DNA of 64,000 nt from Bin87 sp965197635 (GTDB lineage: Bacteria > Chloroflexota > Dehalococcoidia > Lucifugimonadales > UBA3495), in the NCBI GenBank assembly GCA_965197635.1, contig OZ240218.1, positions 620,001 to 684,000 of the forward strand, read 5' to 3'. This document shows positions 54,961 through 63,588 of this stretch, in pieces. The position numbers and the translations under genes are program-made. The notes below the pieces were generated by a model. It was given only the letters and a program-made list of their open reading frames with translations, was not told where the DNA came from and did not search any database. Numbering within the stretch: position 1 is the stretch's first letter; every line of letters begins with the position of its first letter.

Positions 54961-55377
54961 ATGGGCAAACAACCGATGCGGACCTGCCGCCTGGCATTTG
55001 TCGTCCCGGTGGAGGCGGACGTGCCGCCGGGTGACGGAGGCGGCGTTGAGTGGCGGGAGGTCAGCTGCTACGCGACGGACGATGAGAGCCTGGTGGTGCA
55101 CCGGAACGCTGACGACGAGAGTGTGTACAGCCTGTCCCACGCGCCCACCGGCCGGTCGATACCGACGGAGGCGACCGGATCGCCGGATCCGCTGATCGAG
55201 CTGGCCAACCGGCTGTCCCGGATGACGGACTGGGCTGCGCTGGGCGCCACCACGGGGATCGACGAGCTGTCCCCCCAGGTCAGGAGGCGAATCTTCGCGG
55301 AGCTCGACCGGTTCAACCGCCGGATCCGGTTGGGGCCGGCGGCCGCCGGGGCTGATGATGACGATGATGGGGCGTAG
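54961..55377 (+). CDS. Hypothetical protein
   Basis: The 138-residue protein starts at an ATG preceded by GGAGG. It reads CRLAFVVPVEADVPPGDGGG, VEWREVSCYATDDESLVVHR, then helices (LIELANRLSRMTDWAALGAT, SPQVRRRIFAELDRFNRRIR) and an acidic tail DDDDDGA. I do not recognise a domain. It is soluble and has no signal peptide. No operon partner is visible, and IS701 fragments follow 300 nt downstream. Confidence 0.5.
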   Translation: MGKQPMRTCRLAFVVPVEADVPPGDGGGVEWREVSCYATDDESLVVHRNADDESVYSLSHAPTGRSIPTEATGSPDPLIELANRLSRMTDWAALGATTGIDELSPQVRRRIFAELDRFNRRIRLGPAAAGADDDDDGA

Positions 55378-55675
55378 TGGTTGGTTTTGATACTGGGTGT
55401 GGCTCGCACAACAAGGGTTACGTAAACCGGTTCGTGCGGGGCGGACGGTGTCTCGCCCGATTGCGGTTTTCGCCGCCCGGTTTACCGGCCCCGAGATTAC
55501 GATACCCGTAGGCCAAGTTAGCTGGAATCTGTCGTCCAGGGCCCGCACCGCTCCAGCCTGAGGACGGTTTTCGTCGGATGGCCGGATGGCCGGAGACGCC
55601 GGCCAGCCGGCCCGCTTTTGATACCCGCTGATCGTCCATCCAATCCGGCCAATCCGGATGGCGCGGAGACTTAGT
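55378..55675. other. Intergenic, nothing recognised
   Basis: About 300 nt between the hypothetical gene and the IS701 fragment. No coding frame or repeat stands out. Confidence 0.3.
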
Positions 55676-55990
55676 ATTACAGCCGCACATGATTGGGAAA
55701 GTTTTGTAGACGTCGCTTGTGATGGGATTCCATGGCTTGGGCCTGATGCCTCCGTCTCCACCGCGACCAGCTCACCGTAAGGTCATCGTTCTGCGGGCGT
55801 TGCCACAGCAGTCGGCATAACAGCCGTCTTACCTCGGGCACCGTCATGGGGTTGAGTTCCGCTAGCGTCGCCGCCCCCCTTTTGCCTCGCCAGCGGTGGC
55901 GTAGAACCGGGTTACTGCCAGAAAGGCATGGACCAGCAGCGCCAGGGTGATGTGCCGGTACCACCCGTGTCCCGCGTCAAGCATTTCTGC
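55676..55990 (-). mobile_element. IS701-family fragment (3' end)
   Basis: Starts with the IS701 end TATTACAGCCGCACATGA after TTAG and encodes the C-terminal tail of the transposase (TVPEVRRLLCRLLWQRPQND, RWRRRHQAQAMESH). It breaks off at about 55990. Confidence 0.75.
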
Positions 55991-56297
55991 CGGTTTGGCG
56001 TCGATTAGTTTTGCCGCCGGCAAGACTAATTGTCGTTCATCATGCGGTCCTCAAACCGGCTCAACTGGGCTTCAATCTCTCGGTCCCACCCGCATTTTTT
56101 TGGCAAGCCGTGCCTCGGCTACCTCATGGCGCAAGGCGAGACGCCGGGACCGGTTGAGTGATCACCTTCGGACTGACCTTACCCGGTCATAGCCAGGTCC
56201 ACCGCCTATGAGTAGCGATTATCCGACACCCTGGAGCGCGGGCTAATGGTATCCGCCGACACGACCGCCGGTCGCACCGCAGGGGCGGGCCGGCGTC
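55991..56297. other. Unassigned between two IS701 fragments
   Basis: A stretch of about 300 nt that does not match the IS701 copies in the window. No gene is recognised. Confidence 0.3.
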
Positions 56298-56570
56298 CCT
56301 AATATTACAGCCGCACATGAATGGAAAGGCTTTGTAGTCGTCGCCGGTGATGGGATTACCAGGCCCGGGCCTGATGCCGCCGTCTCCACCGCGACCACCG
56401 TACCGTAAATTCATCGCTCTGGGAGCGTTGCCACAGCAGCCGGCATCACAGCCGTCGCACCTCGGGCACCGTCATGGGGATCAACTGGGCCAAAATCACC
56501 GCCCCCTTTTGCGTCGCCAGCGGCGGCGTAGCACTTGGTTAGCGCCAGAAAGGCCTGGACCAGCACCGCC

Positions 56571-56612
56571 AGAGCCTGCCCCGTGGTACGACACGGGGGT
56601 GCCGTGTCGTAC
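56571..56612. repeat. Palindromic insert, IS701 fragment
   Basis: Reads GAGCCTGCCCCGTGGTACGA with an inverse half ending CACGGGG. Same place in the transposase as the copy at 351-390. Confidence 0.7.
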
Positions 56613-56676
56613 CACCCAGTCCAGCGGCGCACCTCGTATTGGTCCAAGCCCACCTCCTGTTTGGCCTCCTTGCAGG

Positions 56677-56699
56677 CATCCCGATTTTAGACCAATCGC
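56677..56699. repeat. Short insert CCCGATTTTAGACCAATCG (IS701 fragment)
   Basis: Same position and sequence as the insert at 461-480 in IS701 copy 1. Confidence 0.7.
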
Positions 56700-56920
56700 G
56701 ATCCACCGAGTGCCCGCCACGCGCGCCAGTTCCGCCAGGGGTGCGTCCGCCGGACTGAAGCCGGCGTAGTAGGCCAGTTCATCAGGATCGGCGATGCCCG
56801 AGCCCTTGACCAAGCACGCACCAGCAGCCAATGCCTTTGGTTTGGCTCAGACCAGGGCCGGATGGATACCCGGGTCCAACCGTAGAGACGTGGCCCCTTG
56901 CTCCCCTCCCCCGCGCTAAG

Positions 56921-58657
56921 CCCGAATCCACCGCAGGGGTACGGCGCTGGCGTTGACACGTGGGATGATGGGTACGGGAAGGCGAACGGGCCAGGCCCGG
57001 TCCCGATAGATGAGGTTGAAGGTAGTGGGCGGTGGCCACGCCAGTGGCAAGGTGGCGGCCCGGAGTGGCGGGGGCCGGCGAAAACGGCCAGGCGGCATGC
57101 CAGCAGTGGCACTTGCGGACTGGGCTGGCGCGAGTGTGCGGGACAGCCCAAGGGTTGTCCGGTGAGAGAGTCGGGAACCGACGGCGCCGTCAGGCGGGCA
57201 GGGGAATGGCGCGCACTCGGGCCAGGGCGTGAGTGAACTGGGTTTCCCAGGGCCAGCGCTGGGGCAGATGCCGGGTGAGGCGGCGGGCCAGCGGGTGAGC
57301 CGTCCGGCGATGGAGCAGAAGCGTCGTCGGAGGGTCTTGGTGGTTACCAGTTGCTCGCCCAGACCGATGCGCGCGGCCCAGCGGGCCAGGTTATGCGCCA
57401 TCACCTGGCCCGCCAACCAGGCGGCGTTGGCGGCGAAACGGCCTGACGGGAGATGGTTCAGTCCGACACCATACTTCAGGTCTCGGATGGCGTTCTCGAC
57501 CTCGGCATGGCGACGATGGTCGGCTTCCAGTTCCAGGGTATCCCTCCCGGTCGGTGATGAAGCCGTGATAGCTGTAGTCGACCAAGAGGGCCAACTGGGA
57601 GTTGGGCGTGGGCTTGACCCGCCGGACGATGAGCCGCACCAGCGCGGCGTCAGGCTCACTCTGGAAGGGAGTGTAGGTGGTTTCGGCCACGTCGGCCGCG
57701 CCATCCATCCAGTAGGGGATGGGCGTCCAGTCCGCCTCCGGTATGGCCTCGATGAGATTGCGCAGGGTGGCGTGTTGGCGGATGGTGATGGAGTAGCGGA
57801 CATCCATATCTCGGCAGACCGCGACCATGGCGTGGGTGTAGCAGCCGCGGTCGGCCCGCACCGTGAGTGGTCCGCTGGCCCCAGCGTAGCGTACCCGTTC
57901 CACCGTCTCCCGCCGGAAGTGGGCGGCGCCGCGAGCGGTGTTGGCGCGGCCCTCACGCAGCCGAGCCAGCAGCACGTCACCGGTGCCAGCCCCAGTCGTC
58001 CAGGCCCGGGCCAGCAGCGGGTGATAGCCCCGCTGGCCGGTGTAGCCGTGGTGGCGCGCCCCCTCCTTGGCCAGTCCGTAGGTTTCACAGATGGTGGAAT
58101 CCAGGTCGATGGTCAACGGCCCGTGATTGTTCGAAGATCGGGGTCCCGACCCAGCGGCCCAGGCCCGGGCCAGCAGCTCCCGGCTCACCCGATCCAGCTG
58201 GCGGACGTGGCCCCACCGGAAACTCCGCAGGAATGTCCCCAGCGTGGACGGCGCCTTGACCACGCAGCCCAGCACCCGCGCGGTCCGGCCAGCACGCAAC
58301 ACGTCGGCATCGTCAATGCAGTCGCCACCGGCCAGAGCGGAAGCCACCAGCGTCATGACCTTATCGCCGGGATTGGCTCGACCCGGCGCAGCTCCCAGGT
58401 CAACGTGCCGGTCAACCAGTTGGGGCCGGCCCAGATGCCAAGCCAGCGTGGACGGCAGCATCAACCCAGCATTGCTGACCAGGCGGTGGTCGTCGCAGGC
58501 GATCTGGATGCGGTCGGGGTGGTTGCGTGGTAGCATCTATTTGGTGCTCCTTCTTTTGGGTTGGTTTGGTGTTTCACAAACCATTATCCCAGAAGCAAAG
58601 GGGCACTTTCTTACACCTTCAACCCGCCCCGACACTCATCTCCTCGGTGGATTGGGG
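56921..58657 (-). mobile_element. IS1380-family element, copy B
   Basis: Ends CCCGAATCCACCG (left) and, inverted, CCCCAATCCACCG (right). Flanks are CTAAG (56916-56920) and CTTAG (58658-58662), which differ at the middle base. It stands head to head with copy C. Confidence 0.85.
56925..58536 (-). pseudogene. IS1380 transposase, copy B, frameshifted
   Basis: From the ATG at 58536 the frame is open through the DDE core (PLTIDLDSTICETYG, VRADRGCYTHAMVAVCRD) and the region YSYHGFITDREG. A frameshift near 57545 then leads to another frame for the conserved ADHRRHAEVENAIRDLKYGV segment. More shifts follow. A diverged TTTGACCAATCG-type insert (58124-58146) adds six residues (RSSNNH) before the catalytic DLDST block, and the residues RAWTTGAG are extra relative to copies C and D. 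It is inactive. Confidence 0.82.
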
Positions 58658-58688
58658 CTTAGCCCCAATCCACCGAGGAGATGAGTGT
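58632..58688. repeat. 57-bp near-perfect palindrome at head-to-head IS1380 ends
   Basis: Arms of 27 nt (ACACTCATCTCCTCGGTGGA... and its inverse) flank a TTA centre. It arises because copies B and C abut 5'-to-5' with only one CTTAG between them. Confidence 0.93.
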
Positions 58689-60371
58689 GTCGGCGTGCTG
58701 AAGGGATGAGAAAGTGCTCCCGGCTTCGGGGATAATGGTTTTTGAGAACGAAAACCACCCTGAAACGAGGAGCACCCAACGGATGCTACCACCTGAGCGC
58801 CCCGACCGCATCCACGTTGCCTTCGACGATCACCGACTGGTGGCCAATGCGGGGCTGCTTTTGCCCATCACCCTGGCCCATCATCTGGGGCTGGGAGAGC
58901 TGGTGGACCGCCACGTTGACCTGGGAAATGCGCCAGGTCGTGCCAACGCGGGAGACAAGGTGCTGACGCTGGTGGCATCGGCGTTGGCCGGCGGGGACTG
59001 CATTGACGACGCCGACGCGCTGCGCGCTGGCGAGACCGAGCAGGTGCTGGGCTGTACGGTGAAGGCGCCATCCACGCTGGGCACGTTTCTGCGGAGTTTC
59101 CGGTGGGGCCACGCGCGGCAGCTGGATCGGGTGAGCCGGGAGGCGCTGGCCCGAGCCTGGGCGGCTGGGGCCGGACCGGGCGATGATCCGCTGACCATTG
59201 ATCTGGACTCTACCGTCTGTGAGACCTATGGTCTGGGCAAGGAGGGCGCGCGCCATCACGGCTACACCGGCCAGCGGGGCTATCACCCGCTCCTGGCCGT
59301 GGCCGAGGGTACCGGCGAGGTGCTGATGTGTCGATTGCGAAAGGGTCGGGCCAACACCGCCCGCGGCGCCGCCAACTTCCTGCGCGAGACGGTGAGCCGA
59401 GTGCGCTACGCCGGAGCCACCGGACCACTCACCGTGCGGGCGGACAGCGGCTTCTACACCCACGACATGGTGGCCGCCTGTCGCGACCAGAAGGTACGCT
59501 ACTCCATCACCGTACGCCAGCACCCGAGCCTGCGGAACATCATCGAGGCCATACCTGAAGATGGCTGGACGCCCATATCCTATTGGATGGATGGCGGCGC
59601 CGATGTGGCCGAAACCAGCTACACTCCCTTTGCCAGTGAGCCCGACGCGGTACCGGTGCGGCTCATCGTCCGACGGGTGAAACCCACGCCCGGCTCGCAA
59701 CTGGCCCTGTTCGCCACCTACAGCTATCACGCTTTCATCACCGATAGAGAAGGCGACACCCTGTATCTGGAAGCTGACCATCGCCGCCACGCCGAGATCG
59801 AGAACGCCATCCGCGACCTCAAATACGGCGTGGGGCTCAACCACCTGCCATCGGGACGTTTTCCCGCCAACGCCGCCTGGCTGGCGGTGCAAGTCATGGC
59901 CCACAACCTGGCCCGCTGGACCACGCGCATCGGCCTGGGCGAGCCGGTGACCACCACCAAGACCCTCCGACGACGCTTCTTCTCTCTCGCCGGACGCATC
60001 ACCCGCAAAGCCCGTCGCATCACCCTGCATCTGCCACAGGATTGGCCTTGGCGAAACCAATTCAGCAGCGCCCTGGCCAGACTGCGCGCCCTGCCACTCC
60101 CATCCTGACGCCGCCCTCGGCCTTTCACCTGTCTACGATGACGCACCACGCCTGGCCCAACCGCGCCAGGCTGGGCTCCTGACGGTCTCCGCCATCGGTC
60201 TGCGCTGAAAATCACTGCCAATGCCGCTACCACGGGTCATCAACATCCCCTTGGCACGGCATCCACGCCCCACATCGTCCATTTCATCGGCATCAGGTCC
60301 TCGCCATCCCGTTCCCTGACCCCTCATCTCTCTCAAATGCCGCACCGCCCTATCCCATCGGTGGATTCGGG
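58663..60371 (+). mobile_element. IS1380-family element, copy C (intact)
   Basis: Flanked by exact CTTAG duplications (58658-58662, 60372-60376). Ends CCCCAATCCACCG and, inverted, CCCGAATCCACCG. Carries an intact transposase. Confidence 0.92.
58783..60108 (+). CDS. IS1380-family transposase, intact copy C
   Basis: The 441-residue protein is full length. GAGGAG precedes the ATG at 58783. Conserved blocks: LVDRHVDLGNAPGRANAGDK, CIDDADALRAG, the DDE aspartate region PLTIDLDSTVCETYGLGKEG, TVRADSGFYTHDMVAACRDQ, and ADHRRHAEIENAIRDLKYGV with the catalytic glutamate. The C-terminal WPWRNQFSSALARLRALPLP is shared with copy D. It is about as close to copy D as to copies A and B, and is likely active. 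Confidence 0.93.
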   Translation: MLPPERPDRIHVAFDDHRLVANAGLLLPITLAHHLGLGELVDRHVDLGNAPGRANAGDKVLTLVASALAGGDCIDDADALRAGETEQVLGCTVKAPSTLGTFLRSFRWGHARQLDRVSREALARAWAAGAGPGDDPLTIDLDSTVCETYGLGKEGARHHGYTGQRGYHPLLAVAEGTGEVLMCRLRKGRANTARGAANFLRETVSRVRYAGATGPLTVRADSGFYTHDMVAACRDQKVRYSITVRQHPSLRNIIEAIPEDGWTPISYWMDGGADVAETSYTPFASEPDAVPVRLIVRRVKPTPGSQLALFATYSYHAFITDREGDTLYLEADHRRHAEIENAIRDLKYGVGLNHLPSGRFPANAAWLAVQVMAHNLARWTTRIGLGEPVTTTKTLRRRFFSLAGRITRKARRITLHLPQDWPWRNQFSSALARLRALPLPS

Positions 60372-60376
60372 CTTAG

Positions 60377-60762
60377 TAAGCACGTGCGCCATGGTGACCA
60401 AACTGGACACCAAGATCGTCTACCAGAGCCACATTTACAAAATCCGCTCAACGGACCACGACACCATAGACCCTCATTTGCTTTTAGCAGTGCTTACGTC
60501 TCCAGTGGTGCAGGACCAGATCTACTCGAAGCGTTTCACGCAGGACATCTTTGACACATTGGGCGCTCGGATTCATGAACTCGTTATCCCAATCCCGAAG
60601 GACAAATCGACACGTTCCCAATTGATCCGCGAGGTAAACCGCATCATGAGGGCCAAAGTCAGGAATAGACAACAAATGTCGTCCATCATATTCAACGTCG
60701 CGCCGTGCGACGGGGCGGATCAAGAATCCGAATACAGCTTCTTTTTGCGGAACATCACCTAA
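60377..60762 (+). pseudogene. Restriction-modification-type protein, C-terminal fragment
   Basis: The fragment reads TDHDTIDPHLLLAVLTSPVV, QDQIYSKRFTQDIFDTLGAR, then IHELVIPIPKDKSTRSQLIR. This order, with a loop 'FTQDIFDTLG' and 'ELVIPIPKD', resembles the C-terminal target-recognition part of DNA methylase or HsdS-type proteins of type I and IIG restriction systems. The front of the gene is missing, cut by IS1380 copy C at 60376. No methylase motif or nuclease remains. It shows a defence gene lost in this region. Confidence 0.55.
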
Positions 60763-61025
60763 CGAGTAAGGCCACGCCTTGTCAGCCAATGCTCAGTGCC
60801 AACGACGCCTCTTGGTTGAGCGATGAACACGCGGTGTTTGACGATTTTCGTCGTGCCGTAAAACGCAAAATGTCAGCCTTATTCGGCGCATTCTGTAGCT
60901 GCCGATGTCCCTTCTTACAACGCGGTTGATTTTTGCACGAGCCTATGTCAGTGGTGGTGGCTTTGGCATGGATGGACAGGATTTGTCTGATGCCGCGCTC
61001 TGCCGTGACGGCCGCTTACTGCTCG

Positions 61026-61226
61026 TCACCCGGCGGTCTTTGCCGGAACATCCGGCGGGGCGAGGCCCAGTTCGGCATAGTATTCCTGGCAGTCGGACAA
61101 TCCGTCCTCGCGGGCGGCCTCATCTTCCGCGGCAGCTTCGTCTTCCGTTTGGGACTCGTAGTGCCGGATGACGGCTTGGACGCGCTCCTCGTCCCACCCG
61201 GGTGGAAATTCGTTGGCGCTGGTCAT
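61026..61226 (-). CDS. Small acidic protein of a toxin-antitoxin-like operon
   Basis: The 66-residue protein begins MTSANEFPPGWDEERVQAVI, with HYESQTEDEAAAEDEAARED following. Such short FPPGW-type acidic proteins are often encoded next to DUF4258-like toxin genes. Its ATG overlaps the stop of the split DUF4258 gene (ATGA at 61223-61226), so it is the third gene of the HicB-like/DUF4258 operon before IS1380 insertion. It is now separated from the operon promoter by 1.7 kb of IS. It may be an antitoxin, by position and acidity. Confidence 0.6.
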   Translation of the reverse strand: MTSANEFPPGWDEERVQAVIRHYESQTEDEAAAEDEAAREDGLSDCQEYYAELGLAPPDVPAKTAG

Positions 61227-61290
61227 CTTCTTCCTCTCCTTCTCAGGTAACGACGGTAGGCGGCCAAAGGTTTGCCGCGCAAGTCGTAAG

Positions 61291-63000
61291 CCCGAATCCA
61301 CCGAAGGGAAACCGTGGCGGCGGTCAGAGGAGGGATGAGGGACCAGGGATCGGGCTGGCGGGGACCTGATGCCGATGAAATGGACGATGTGGGGCGTGGA
61401 TGCCGGTCCAAAGAGATGTTGACGACCCGTAGTAGCGGCGCGGGAAGCGATTTTCAGCGCCGATCGCCGGCGGAGGCCATCAGGAGCCGAGCCTGGCGCG
61501 GCTGGGCCAGACAGTTAGGTAATCTGGTGGACAGGTCAGACGCCGAGGGCGTGGTCAAGAAGGGAGTGGCAGTGCGCGCAGTCTGGCCAGGGCGCTGCTG
61601 AACTGGTTTCGCCAGGGCCAGCCCTGGGGGAGATGCAAAGTGAGGCGGCGTGCCTTGCGGGTGAGGCGTCCGGCCAGGGAGAAGAAGCGCCTGCGCAGGG
61701 TCTTGGTGGTCGCCACCGGCTCGCCCAGCCCGAGGCGCGTGGTCCAGCGGGCCAGGTTGTGGGCCATCGTCTGGACGGCCAGCCAGGCGGCGTTGGCGGG
61801 GAAGCGGCCCGAGGGCAGGTGATTGAGACCCACCCCGTACTTGAGGTCGCGGATGGCGTTCTCGATCTCGGCGTGGCGGCGATGATCGGCCTCCAGTTCC
61901 AGGGTGTCGCCGTCTCTATCGGTGATGAAGCCGTGATAGCTGTAGTCGACCAAGAGGGCCAGCTGGGAGTTGGGCGTGGGCTGCACCCTTCGGACGATGA
62001 GCCGCACCGGCGTGGCGTCGGGCGCACTCGCGAAGGGAGTGTAGCTGGTTTCGGCCACGTCGGCGGCGCCCTCCATCCAGTAAGGGATGGGCGTCCAGTC
62101 CTCTTCAGGTATGGCTGCGATGAGATTGCGCAACTGGGCGTGCTGGCGAATGGTGATGGAGAAGCGGACCTTCATCTTGCGGCAGACGGCGACGATGTCG
62201 TGGTTGTAGAAGCCGCTGTCGGCCCGCATGGTGAGCGGTCCGGTGGCTCCGGCGCAGCGCACTCGCCTTACCGTCTCTCGCAGGAAGTGGGCCGCGCCGC
62301 GAGCGGTGTTGGCGCGTCCCTGGCGCAGCCGAGCCATCAGCACGTCGCCGGCGCCAGCGGCGACGGCGAACAGCGGGTGATAGCCCCGCTGGCCGGTGTA
62401 GGTGTGGCGGCGCGCCCCTTCCTTGGCCGGACCGTAGGTCTCACAGATGGTGGAGTCCAGGTCGATGGTCAACGGATCATCGCCCGGTCCGGCCCCGGCG
62501 CCCCAGGCTCGGGCCAGCGCCTCACGGCTCACCCGATCCAGCTGCCGCGCGTGGCCCCAACGGAAACTCCGCAGGAACGTACCCAACGTGGACGGCGCCT
62601 TGACCACACAGCCCAGCACCTGCTCGGTCCCGCCAGCGCGCAGCGCGTCGGCGTCGTCGATGCAGTCGCCACCGGCCAGGGCCGACGCCACCAGGGTCAG
62701 CATCTTGTCCCCAGCATTCGCACGACCCGGTGCATCTCCCAAGTCAACGTGGCGGTCCACCAGTTCGCCCAGACCCAGGTGATGGGCCAGCGTGACCGGC
62801 AGGATCAGTCCGGCGTTGGCCACCAGGCGGTGATCGTCGAAGGCGACCTGGATGCGCTCAAGGCGCTCAGGTGGTAGCATCCGTTGGGTGCTCCTTGTTC
62901 CGGGTTGGTTTGGTGTCTCACAAACCATTATCCCCGAAGCCGGGAGCACTTTTTCAACCCTTCAGCACGACACCAACCTCATCCTTTCGGTGGATTGGGG
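61291..63000 (-). mobile_element. IS1380-family element, copy D (intact)
   Basis: Flanked by GTAAG at 61286-61290 and 63001-63005. Ends CCCGAATCCACCG and, inverted, CCCCAATCCACCG. Interrupts the DUF4258 gene. Confidence 0.95.
61555..62880 (-). CDS. IS1380-family transposase, intact copy D
   Basis: The 441-residue protein is full length and in one frame, with an AAGGAG before the ATG at 62880. It shows the same DDE blocks as copy C (PLTIDLDSTICETYGPAKEG, TMRADSGFYNHDIVAVCRKM, ADHRRHAEIENAIRDLKYGV). Since its insertion site is undamaged, this is the most recent of the four IS1380 copies. Confidence 0.94.
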   Translation of the reverse strand: MLPPERLERIQVAFDDHRLVANAGLILPVTLAHHLGLGELVDRHVDLGDAPGRANAGDKMLTLVASALAGGDCIDDADALRAGGTEQVLGCVVKAPSTLGTFLRSFRWGHARQLDRVSREALARAWGAGAGPGDDPLTIDLDSTICETYGPAKEGARRHTYTGQRGYHPLFAVAAGAGDVLMARLRQGRANTARGAAHFLRETVRRVRCAGATGPLTMRADSGFYNHDIVAVCRKMKVRFSITIRQHAQLRNLIAAIPEEDWTPIPYWMEGAADVAETSYTPFASAPDATPVRLIVRRVQPTPNSQLALLVDYSYHGFITDRDGDTLELEADHRRHAEIENAIRDLKYGVGLNHLPSGRFPANAAWLAVQTMAHNLARWTTRLGLGEPVATTKTLRRRFFSLAGRLTRKARRLTLHLPQGWPWRNQFSSALARLRALPLPS

Positions 63001-63202
63001 GTAAGCGGTAATGATGAGAATGCTATCGGGTTCCGAGGAGAGCGAGTAAATGACCTTCAGGTAGCGGCCGGCGTGGGTTTGCCCATGGGCTATGCGCGAA
63101 TTACCGCTCCCGCGTCTGACTTCAACCGGCTCTTCCAGAACATCCTCCACTTCGTACTCTTCGACACCGTGTCGGTATATGTGTGGCACTCCTGTCTCTA
63201 GG

Positions 63203-63406
63203 TCAGTGTAAAACCGGATATACATCGCCCAACCGATGCAGTATCTCAGCGGCCAACGCTACCTCGAAGAATAGCTTCAAAGCCTCCGTGAGGTTGACCC
63301 GGGCCTCGGCTACGGTGTCGCCCTGGCTGGCGATGTCCAGTTCGGGGCACGGGGCGACGTACATATGGTTCTCGCGTTCTATGATAGCCGTAAGTTGTTT
63401 TATCAT
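63203..63406 (-). CDS. HicB-family antitoxin-like protein
   Basis: The 67-residue protein (MIKQLTAIIERENHMYVAPC, then PELDIASQGDTVAEARVNLT, EALKLFFEVA) is a short HicB-like partial RNase-H fold with the typical 'P-E-L-D-I-A-S-Q-G' strand and the following helix. It lacks a DNA-binding tail. No HicA follows; instead a DUF4258 gene starts 23 nt before its stop codon. So it may serve a DUF4258 toxin rather than HicA, together with the small acidic protein downstream. Confidence 0.8.
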   Translation of the reverse strand: MIKQLTAIIERENHMYVAPCPELDIASQGDTVAEARVNLTEALKLFFEVALAAEILHRLGDVYPVLH

Positions 63407-63554
63407 GGTGCCTACCTCCTCGCAGGTGGTCCTTCACCGACGGCAAACAGTTGACTTAGATCAATTAGAACGCGCCTGACGCCTCGGAATGCACCGTGAT
63501 CTCAAATGAGCCCCCGCCCCGTGGCGTTTGAGCAACGGCGATTGTCAATTCAGG

Positions 63555-63560
63555 TATAAT
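63555..63560 (+). promoter_or_regulatory. -10 box TATAAT upstream of the last gene
   Basis: TATAAT with a GG before it lies 34 nt upstream of the first in-frame ATG (63589). No good -35 at 17 nt; TTGAGC at 63528 is 21 nt away. Confidence 0.45.
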
Positions 63561-63588
63561 AGTAAACTCCTACGATACCGGACATGAT

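Larger units (their letters stand above)
56298..56920 (-). pseudogene. IS701 transposase fragment, cut by IS1380
   Basis: Begins with the IS701 end TATTACAGCCGCACATGA and keeps the last 200 codons or so of the transposase in several frames: TVPEVRRLL-type tail, GLDQYEVRRWTGW, DELAYYAGFSPADAPLAELA. It shares two inserts with copy 1: the CCCCGTGGTACGACACGGGG palindrome (56571-56612) and the TTTTAGACCAATCG insert (56677-56699). So copy 1 and this copy descend from one already damaged element. IS1380 copy B interrupts it at 56920. Confidence 0.8.
61223..63225 (-). pseudogene. DUF4258-type toxin-like gene, split by IS1380 copy D
   Basis: The 5' part starts at 63225 (MYIRFYTDLETGVPHIYRHG, RYLKVIYSLSSEPDSILII) and the 3' part lies left of the IS (DLRGKPLAAYRRYLRRRGRR, stop at 61223). 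Joining across the 5-bp GTAAG duplication gives the unbroken text ILIITAYDLRGKPLAAYRR, about 95 residues, a complete DUF4258-like protein. It resembles toxin components linked to small acidic antitoxins. It overlaps the upstream HicB-like gene by 23 nt and the downstream acidic protein by 4 nt. The split proves the insertion is recent, since both parts show no other damage. Confidence 0.9.
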
